Source: Tepidibacillus_B infernus (lineage in GTDB: Bacteria > Bacillota > Bacilli > Tepidibacillales > Tepidibacillaceae). From it: a DNA stretch of 64,000 nucleotides. The position numbers and the translations under genes are program-made. Below are positions 58,396-64,000 of this stretch, in pieces. Where the stretch lies: positions 2,224,155 to 2,288,154 of the forward strand of contig NZ_JBLWFI010000001.1 of assembly GCF_048898065.1 (NCBI RefSeq), in the 5' to 3' direction. Within the stretch, counting starts at the first letter, position 1. Every line of letters begins with the position of its first letter. The notes under the pieces are model-generated. The model did no database searches, was not told the DNA's origin, and saw nothing but the letters and a program-made list of their open reading frames with translations.

Positions 58396-58803
58396 ATGTA
58401 TCCTTACAATCCATACTATTATGATTCATATTTAATCAATCCCTATGATATGAATATGCCCGATTACATGCAACCAATGGTACCACAACAACCAATGGTA
58501 CCAATTCCACCATCACCTGAAACAGGAATCGATGTGCCTGGTCTTTTACCAGCAGAACAATCTTATATTGAAAATATTTTAAGACTTAATTTGGGAAAAA
58601 TTGCAACGATTTATATGACTTTTGAAAACAATAAAGAATGGAATGCCAAAGTATTTAAAGGTAGTGTGGAAGCTGCAGGTCGCGATCATATTATTATTAG
58701 CGATCCACAAACTGGAAGACGTTATCTTTTATTGATGGTTAATCTTGATTATATCACTTTCGATGAAGAACTAAACTATGTTCCTCCAACTGTCAGATTA
58801 TAG
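58396..58803 (+). CDS. gerQ: Spore coat protein GerQ
   Basis: GerQ is a coat protein crosslinked by transglutaminase and required for CwlJ localisation. The 135-aa product has a Tyr/Pro/Asn/Met-rich N-terminal half (about residues 1-45, YPYNPYYYDSY and repeated QPMVP) and a conserved C-terminal domain starting LPAEQSYIENILRLNLGK and including SDPQTGRRYLLLMVNLDYI. The cwlJ-gerQ pair matches B. subtilis. Confidence 0.94.
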   Translation: MYPYNPYYYDSYLINPYDMNMPDYMQPMVPQQPMVPIPPSPETGIDVPGLLPAEQSYIENILRLNLGKIATIYMTFENNKEWNAKVFKGSVEAAGRDHIIISDPQTGRRYLLLMVNLDYITFDEELNYVPPTVRL

Positions 58804-58816
58804 CCTTTTAAAACAG

Positions 58817-58849
58817 AAGGGACACCTTTAACGTGTTCCTTTTATTTTT
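58817..58849 (+). terminator. Intrinsic terminator of cwlJ-gerQ
   Basis: AAGGGACAC and GTGTTCCTT form a 9-bp stem (one G-T pair) with a 7-base loop, followed by TTATTTTT. It is 13 bases after the gerQ stop. Confidence 0.8.
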
Positions 58850-58964
58850 GCATCGGCTCTAGTTCTCTTGCAATTTCTTCTTTCTCTTTTTTGGATAAGA
58901 TAAGGCTAACCATTGAACTTCCATTTATTATAAAAAACAAGCCCCATATCGCTACAGGGCTCAT
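58842..58964 (-). CDS. Possible 40-aa membrane peptide downstream of ptsI
   Basis: The frame reads MSPVAIWGLFFIINGSSMVS, then LILSKKEKEEIARELEPMQK: one hydrophobic helix and a charged tail, a believable small membrane protein. However, the start lies inside the ptsI terminator hairpin and no good ribosome site is seen. It may be chance or a small gene expressed by readthrough. Confidence 0.3.
   Translation of the reverse strand: MSPVAIWGLFFIINGSSMVSLILSKKEKEEIARELEPMQK
58931..58962 (-). terminator. Intrinsic terminator of the pts operon
   Basis: On the minus strand AGCCC and GGGCT (58940-58961) enclose a 12-base loop that can pair further. TGTTTTTTAT follows. It is 20 bases after the ptsI stop. 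Confidence 0.75.
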
Positions 58965-58981
58965 GTGCTCAAAATTTGTTT

Positions 58982-60712
58982 TTACTGTAATTTGGCTAAC
59001 ACTTCTTGCTCTACATATTCCTTAATTTCTTCAGCTGTTTCCATTTGTAATACTTTTTGTGCCACATTTTTCATTTCAGACACATTCAACTTACGGATCA
59101 GGGATCGTGCAGGTAGGACGGAAGAAGCACTCATGCTAAATTCATCTAAGCCCATTCCTAAAAGAATTGGAATCGCTGTAAGATGCCCTGCCATTTCTCC
59201 ACACATTCCAGCCCATTTACCTTCTTTATGAGCAGCTTGAATCACCATATGGATCAAACGTAATACAGCAGGGTTGAATGGTTGATACAAATAGGAGACT
59301 TGTTCGTTCATTCGATCCGCTGCCATCGTGTATTGAATCAAATCATTGGTTCCAATACTAAAGAAATCCACTTCTTTAGCTAATTGATCTGCGATAATGG
59401 CGGCTGCAGGAATCTCAATCATCATTCCTACTTCCATTTCTGGATTAAAAGGAACCTTTTCATTGATTAATTCTTGTTTTACTTCTTCTAAAACCTGATT
59501 GGCTTGGCGAAGCTCTTGAAGTGAAGCAATCATGGGATACATCAATTTAATATTGCCAAATACACTTGCCCGAAGAATTGCCCTAAGTTGGGTTTTGAAA
59601 ATATCGGTTCGGTCCAAGCATAAGCGGATCGCCCGATAACCCAAAAACGGATTCATTTCCTTTGGTAGGTTAAGATAAGGTAACTCCTTATCCCCGCCAA
59701 TATCTAAGGATCTGATCACAACAGGGCTTTCTTGACTAAACATTTCAGCTACAGTTTTATAAGCTGCAAACTGTTCTTCTTCAGAGGGTAAATCACTTCT
59801 ACCCATGTAGAGGAATTCGGTACGAAATAAACCAATCCCTTCTGCTCCATTTTCTAAAGCGCCTTTACCATCTTGAGGGTTGCCGATATTTGCTACGATT
59901 TCAACTTGATGTCCGTCTGCAGTAATCGAAGCCTCATTTTTTAAGGTTTTTAGTTCAGCTAAATGCGCTTCATACTGTTCTTTTTTTGTTCTGTATTCCA
60001 TAACCAGATCATTTTCAGGATTGATATAAACGATTCCCTCATTTCCATCAATAATGACATAATCCTCTTGATTGGTCTTTTCAAGAATATCCTTTAATCC
60101 TACTACAGCTGGAATCTCCATCGATCTTGCCATAATTGCTGAGTGAGAGGTTCTTCCTCCAATATTCGTAGCAAAGCCTGCTACCATTTCACGATTTAAT
60201 TGGGCAGTATCTGATGGTGTTAAGTCATGAGCAATCAAGATGACCGGCTCTGCAAACTCATCTAAAGACATTTCTTTAATCCCTAATAACCGTTTTAAGA
60301 CCCTACTGCTTACATCACGAATATCTGCAGCACGCTCTCTCATATATTCGTTATCCATACTTTCAAAGATCATAATAAATTGATCTGTAATCTCTTGTAA
60401 TGCTGCTTCTGCATTGATTAAATCGGTCTTAATTTTGTCTTTTACAGCACCAATATACTCTGGGTCTTGTAGCACAAGAATATGCGCTGAAAAAATTTCT
60501 GCTTCCTTTTCCCCTAATTTTTGCAGCGCCTTTTTCTTAATTAGTTCCAATTCGTCAATCGCTAGTTTTACTTTTTCTTCAAAACGGTTGATTTCTTGCT
60601 CCACTTGCTCTGCTTGAAGGGAATGCTTCTTTACTTCAATCTTGTCTTCTTTCAAAAGAAAGGCTGGCCCCATCGCAATACCTGAGGATGCTGCAATGCC
60701 TGTCCAATTCAT
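58982..60712 (-). CDS. ptsI: PTS enzyme I (PEP-protein phosphotransferase)
   Basis: Enzyme I takes phosphate from PEP and passes it to HPr. The 576-aa protein has the N-terminal phosphohistidine domain with GGRTSHSAIMARS (active His about residue 190) and a C-terminal PEP-binding barrel with GLFRTEFLYMGR and WAGMCGEMAG (active Cys). It follows ptsH by 40 bases and has a terminator downstream. Confidence 0.97.
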   Translation of the reverse strand: MNWTGIAASSGIAMGPAFLLKEDKIEVKKHSLQAEQVEQEINRFEEKVKLAIDELELIKKKALQKLGEKEAEIFSAHILVLQDPEYIGAVKDKIKTDLINAEAALQEITDQFIMIFESMDNEYMRERAADIRDVSSRVLKRLLGIKEMSLDEFAEPVILIAHDLTPSDTAQLNREMVAGFATNIGGRTSHSAIMARSMEIPAVVGLKDILEKTNQEDYVIIDGNEGIVYINPENDLVMEYRTKKEQYEAHLAELKTLKNEASITADGHQVEIVANIGNPQDGKGALENGAEGIGLFRTEFLYMGRSDLPSEEEQFAAYKTVAEMFSQESPVVIRSLDIGGDKELPYLNLPKEMNPFLGYRAIRLCLDRTDIFKTQLRAILRASVFGNIKLMYPMIASLQELRQANQVLEEVKQELINEKVPFNPEMEVGMMIEIPAAAIIADQLAKEVDFFSIGTNDLIQYTMAADRMNEQVSYLYQPFNPAVLRLIHMVIQAAHKEGKWAGMCGEMAGHLTAIPILLGMGLDEFSMSASSVLPARSLIRKLNVSEMKNVAQKVLQMETAEEIKEYVEQEVLAKLQ

Positions 60713-60752
60713 TTATACAAACCCCCTTATCCCATGATTAAAAGAAAAATGA

Positions 60753-61010
60753 TTACTCAAGGACAGATTCTAGAATCTCACCAATTGCATTTAGTGCCTC
60801 TTCTTCTTTTTCTCCACTGGTTACCACGGTTACTTGGTCTCCTTGTCTAATTCCTAAGGACATCACGCCCATAATACTTTTTGCATTTACGGTTTTATCC
60901 CCTTTAACTAAGGTGATTTCTCCAGGGAATGAACTTGCTTTTTGTACTAATAATGTAGCTGGTCTTGCATGAAGACCAGCTGGGTTTTTGATTGTAAATA
61001 CTTTTTCCAT
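60753..61010 (-). CDS. ptsH: Phosphocarrier protein HPr
   Basis: The 85-aa protein has His15 in PAGLHARPATLL, which relays phosphate to PTS permeases. Ser46 in NAKSIMGVMSLG is the HPr-kinase target that links to CcpA-mediated catabolite repression, relevant to the cre site at 35257. GGGGGAATTTC precedes the ATG. It lies 41 bases after ptsG. Confidence 0.97.
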   Translation of the reverse strand: MEKVFTIKNPAGLHARPATLLVQKASSFPGEITLVKGDKTVNAKSIMGVMSLGIRQGDQVTVVTSGEKEEEALNAIGEILESVLE

Positions 61011-61051
61011 AATGAAATTCCCCCTATTTAATCATCTATCTAAATAAAACT

Positions 61052-63091
61052 TTAATCTTTCTTATCGATGATTGCAACCTCTGTTTCCTTGGCAACAGCT
61101 TTTCCCTTATTCACCTTTAATACCTGGTTCTCTTGTAAATTTGTGAAAACAATTGGTGTAATCGTTGAAGTTGCATGTTTTTCAATATACGACAGGTCAA
61201 CCTTTAATAATGACGTACCTACTTCAACTTCATCCCCTTCATTTACTAATAATTCAAATCCTTTTCCCTCAAGTTTCACGGTATCGATTCCCACATGAAT
61301 CAAAACTTCTAATCCACTATGAGAGACTAAACCAATCGCATGTTTGGTTGGGAATGCATTTACCACTTTTCCTTTAATCGGTGAAACGATTTCCCCTTTT
61401 TCCGGTTTCATAGCGAAGCCATCCCCCATCATTTTCCCTGCAAAAACTTGATCAGGCACTTCAGTGATGTCAATCACTTCACCTGTTAGAGGAGCAACGA
61501 TAAATTCAACACCATCGACTACTGTTTCAATATCACTTGTTGTAGATGGAGCTGCTTTCACATCCTTAATCTCCTCAGGACTTTTTCCATTGATGACAGC
61601 TTTGATTTGCTCTTTTAATTGATCTGATTTTGGGCCAAAGATGGCTTGAATATTATTTCCTACTTCTAGAACACCTGCAGCACCAAGCTGTTTAAGGAGA
61701 TCTTTATTTACTTTACTGATATCATGAACAGATACCCGTAAGCGTGTAATACATGCATCTAAATTAGCTATATTTTCTTTTCCTCCAAGTCCTTTCAAAA
61801 CACCTACGGCTAAATTACCAGCCTTTTCAGTGCCTTGAACTTGTTCCTCATCTAATTCGCGACCAGGCGTTCTTAAATTCCAAATGCGAATCGCAAAGCG
61901 GAAGCCGAAGTAGTATATAACAGAAAATACTAAACCAACAGGAATAACTAACCACCAATTTGTTCGGTTAGGTAATACACCAAATAAAATATAGTCAATC
62001 ACTCCACCTGAGAAGGTCATCCCAATCTTTACATTTAAAATATGCATAATCATAAATGACAAACCAGCAAAAACTGCATGAACTGCAAATAATGCAGGAG
62101 CCACAAAAAGAAAAGTAAACTCAATTGGCTCTGTAATCCCTGTTAAAAAAGAGGTTAAAGCTGCAGAAGCTAAAATTCCTCCAACTAATTTGCGTTTTTC
62201 AGGACGAGCTTCATGATACATCGCTAACGCAGCAGCAGGAAGTCCAAACATCATAAATGGGAATTTTCCTGTCATAAAAGTACCTGCCGTTAATGGAACC
62301 CCATCCTTTAACTGAGCAAAGAAGATCGATTGGTCACCACGAATCACTTGACCCGCTTTATTCACATATTCACCAAATTCAAACCAGAAAGGTGAGTAGA
62401 AAATGTGATGCAAACCAAATGGAATGAGCGAACGTTCAATTAAGCCAAAGATAAAGGCAGCTAAGGTTCTATTCGTATCAATCATGCTATAAGAAAATGT
62501 ATTTAATGCATGTTGAATGGGCGGCCAGATAAAAATCATCAGAATCCCTAATAGAAGTGCTGATCCAGCGGTTACGATCGGTACAAAACGCTTACCAGCA
62601 AAGAACCCTAAAAACTGTGGCAACTCGATATTGTAATACTTTTTGTACAGATAGGAAGCTAAAATACCAACAATGATCCCCCCAAACACCCCTGTTTGTA
62701 AGGTTGGGATTCCCACAACCATGGCATAGGACTTATCTGCAGCAACCATATCTGGCGTTACACCTAAGATGACACCCATCGTAATATTCATGATTAAGAA
62801 ACCAATGATTGCGGCAAGTCCTGCTACCCCTTCACCTCCAGCTAATCCTACGGCAACTCCTACCGCAAACAACAACGATAAATTTCCAAAGATGATTCCC
62901 CCAGCTTCTTCCATCACTTTTGCAACTAATTGAAATGTCGGATTCGATAAAAAAGTAAGCCTTTGCACTAATGCTGGGTTTTGGAATGCATTACCAAAAG
63001 CAAGCAATATTCCCGCTGCAGGCAGGATGGCAACTGGAAGCATCAGCGATTTTCCTACTTGTTGTAGGATACCAAATATTTTTTTAAACAT
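61052..63091 (-). CDS. ptsG: PTS glucose transporter IICBA
   Basis: PtsG imports and phosphorylates glucose. The product (679 aa from ATG 63091) has an IIC domain (MFKKIFGILQQVGKSLMLPV; about ten helices to about residue 400), a IIB domain with the phospho-Cys in NLDACITRLRV, and a IIA domain with FPTKHAIGL and GLEVLIHVGIDTV (His pair). The longer frame to 63169 reads through the antiterminator region and is rejected; ATG 63091 has GGAGGTTG. It heads ptsGHI under GlcT control. Confidence 0.95.
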   Translation of the reverse strand: MFKKIFGILQQVGKSLMLPVAILPAAGILLAFGNAFQNPALVQRLTFLSNPTFQLVAKVMEEAGGIIFGNLSLLFAVGVAVGLAGGEGVAGLAAIIGFLIMNITMGVILGVTPDMVAADKSYAMVVGIPTLQTGVFGGIIVGILASYLYKKYYNIELPQFLGFFAGKRFVPIVTAGSALLLGILMIFIWPPIQHALNTFSYSMIDTNRTLAAFIFGLIERSLIPFGLHHIFYSPFWFEFGEYVNKAGQVIRGDQSIFFAQLKDGVPLTAGTFMTGKFPFMMFGLPAAALAMYHEARPEKRKLVGGILASAALTSFLTGITEPIEFTFLFVAPALFAVHAVFAGLSFMIMHILNVKIGMTFSGGVIDYILFGVLPNRTNWWLVIPVGLVFSVIYYFGFRFAIRIWNLRTPGRELDEEQVQGTEKAGNLAVGVLKGLGGKENIANLDACITRLRVSVHDISKVNKDLLKQLGAAGVLEVGNNIQAIFGPKSDQLKEQIKAVINGKSPEEIKDVKAAPSTTSDIETVVDGVEFIVAPLTGEVIDITEVPDQVFAGKMMGDGFAMKPEKGEIVSPIKGKVVNAFPTKHAIGLVSHSGLEVLIHVGIDTVKLEGKGFELLVNEGDEVEVGTSLLKVDLSYIEKHATSTITPIVFTNLQENQVLKVNKGKAVAKETEVAIIDKKD

Positions 63092-63120
63092 AAAATCAAC
63101 CTCCAATAGTAATTTAAACA

Positions 63121-63209
63121 CAAAAAAGACATGAGAAATTACCAACTTATACAACTTAGGATGTCGCATAAATCGGAAATTTACTCATGCCTGATCGAAT
63201 CAGTTACAC
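63121..63209 (-). promoter_or_regulatory. GlcT antiterminator (RAT) and terminator ahead of ptsG
   Basis: On the minus strand GTGTAACTGATTCGATCAGG with CATGAGT (63183-63209) resembles the ribonucleic antiterminator of B. subtilis ptsG. It overlaps the 5' arm of a terminator (CATGAGTAAATT, 63178-63189) that pairs with AATTTCTCATG (63130-63140), followed by TCTTTTTTG. GlcT binding should block the terminator when glucose is present. Confidence 0.85.
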
Positions 63210-63215
63210 GATTCT

Positions 63216-64000
63216 TTACTTTGTATTCATTTTCTGATAGATTCGCTCAATATGTAGCGTAAGATAACTTACTTCTGCTTCTGGTATCTGTGCCTTTAAT
63301 TCATTCTGCATGATTTTAACGAGTTGCCAACTAAGATTATAGCATATGGGATATTCTTTCCGCAATAAGGTAGTTAATGGATGATCTTGGTCAAGAAATT
63401 GGTTTCTCTCTGTCCTCTCAATCGCAAAACGAAGATGAGTGATTAATCTTGCATAATCTATGGAATCTCGATCAATTTTAATTTCCAATTCGTTTTCTAT
63501 CACTTGTATCAATTTACCAATAAGGGAAGAAAATTGGTTCATCTTGGAAACGCTTTGCTTTGTTTTTGCACTGTGCAAATGGAGGGTAATAAACCCGATC
63601 TCATCATCAGGAATTTCCATTTTTAAAAGTTTACTTAACATGTTCACTCCATCTTGAGCCAAAGCATATTCCTCAGGATAAAGGCTACGAACTTCATGTA
63701 AAAATGGATTTTGGATTTGTATCCCTTGTTTTAAACGTTTAATCGCAAACGAAATATGATCAATAAAAGAGACAAGAAATTGTTCAGTAAGCTTAACTTC
63801 TAATCGGTCCTCTATATATTGAATATAATCGTTAATGGCATGGATAATCTCTTCTTCAGTTTCGGTAAAAATCCGTAACATCGTTTCTCGATTGTTATCG
63901 GAAGAGAGAACAAATATTTTTTCTATTGATGAGTCGTAGGGAATCCATTCTCCCTTTTTTCTATTAAAACCAATCCCTTTACCTAGGAGGACAACCTCTT
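63216..64000 (-). CDS. glcT: GlcT transcriptional antiterminator (partial, N-terminus off right edge)
   Basis: The frame is open to the window edge. Reading from the edge, EVVLLGKGIGFNRKKGEW is part of the CAT RNA-binding domain. Two PRD domains follow, with conserved His seen in FIDHISFAIKRL, LHLHSAKT, ITHLRFAIER and LTLHIERIYQ. GlcT antiterminates ptsG when not phosphorylated by PtsG/HPr. The likely start is about 15-20 codons beyond the edge. Only the first residues are missing. Confidence 0.93.
   Translation of the reverse strand, partial: EVVLLGKGIGFNRKKGEWIPYDSSIEKIFVLSSDNNRETMLRIFTETEEEIIHAINDYIQYIEDRLEVKLTEQFLVSFIDHISFAIKRLKQGIQIQNPFLHEVRSLYPEEYALAQDGVNMLSKLLKMEIPDDEIGFITLHLHSAKTKQSVSKMNQFSSLIGKLIQVIENELEIKIDRDSIDYARLITHLRFAIERTERNQFLDQDHPLTTLLRKEYPICYNLSWQLVKIMQNELKAQIPEAEVSYLTLHIERIYQKMNTK

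Noticed and set aside
63092..63169. 26-residue N-terminal extension of ptsG
   Set aside because: It would be translated from within the antiterminator/terminator structure and lacks a ribosome site; ATG 63091 follows GGAGG.
1..64000. CRISPR arrays, tRNA or rRNA genes, transposases, prophage genes
   Set aside because: None was seen: no regularly spaced repeats, no cloverleaf-like conserved tRNA blocks, and no recombinase or phage protein signatures among the frames.

Overview
The window is an AT-rich chromosomal segment of a spore-forming, low-GC Bacillota of the Bacillaceae type. Evidence: Shine-Dalgarno sites are strong, several starts are TTG or GTG, sporulation and germination genes are present (spoIIR, spo0F, sspH, cwlJ, gerQ, pbpG, a YhcN-type lipoprotein), and the gene order from ywlE to ywhB closely follows the ywl-ywk-ywj-ywi-ywh region of Bacillus subtilis. 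A selenocysteine formate dehydrogenase under an Fnr box, a glycolate oxidase and a TctCBA carboxylate transporter point to facultative or anaerobic respiratory life. A Tepidibacillus/Vulcanibacillus-like organism would fit, but that is a guess. No rRNA, tRNA, CRISPR array, insertion sequence or prophage was seen.

Layout. 1-1280: chemotaxis receptor cut by the left edge. 1393-4259: ywlE, a ZIP transporter, mntP and tsaC, behind a sigma-A promoter with two inverted DnaA-box-like sites upstream. 4492-7231: spoIIR, prmC, prfA. 7355-10500: YhcN lipoprotein, an atypical tdk, rpmE, rho. 10585-15113: glpX, murA, tal, fbaA, spo0F. 15356-18820: pyrG with a GGGC-start attenuator leader, rpoE, meaB. 18917-24319: LapA-like protein, a tiny XapX gene, ywiB, speB-speE, divergent pbpG-ywhB. 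24350-32019: GGDEF/histidine kinase hybrid, ClC transporter, glcD-glcF with a divergent GntR regulator, YugP-like protease. 32067-37626: tctCBA with its own two-component system. 37764-42353: YtqA, HAD phosphatase, sodium symporter, site-2 protease, carbonic anhydrase. 42400-45940: tyrA, then aroF-pheA behind a leader-peptide attenuator. 46218-52204: PQ-loop protein, second ZIP transporter, formate dehydrogenase operon. A 10-N assembly gap lies at 52513-52522. 52634-58803: glyoxylate aminotransferase, sspH, SAM-riboswitch-controlled metX-hom-metF, cwlJ-gerQ. 58982-64000: ptsI, ptsH, ptsG with its antiterminator site, and glcT cut by the right edge.

How genes work together. GlcD/GlcF make glyoxylate, which the aminotransferase at 52634 can convert to glycine. 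AroF, PheA and TyrA cover the entry step and the Phe/Tyr branches of aromatic synthesis. MetX, Hom and MetF supply methionine. GlcT, PtsG, HPr and enzyme I form the glucose phosphotransferase system.

Most notable: a 41-residue leader peptide with nine aromatic residues in twelve, placed between a strong promoter and an intrinsic terminator ahead of aroF-pheA. This is ribosome-mediated attenuation architecture, where Bacilli usually use T-box or TRAP control. Also notable are a family of intergenic hairpin repeats (about 50 bp, CAAAAGT/ACTTTTG arms), the in-frame UGA with a SECIS-like hairpin in fdnG, and several small ORFs beside the assembly gap.
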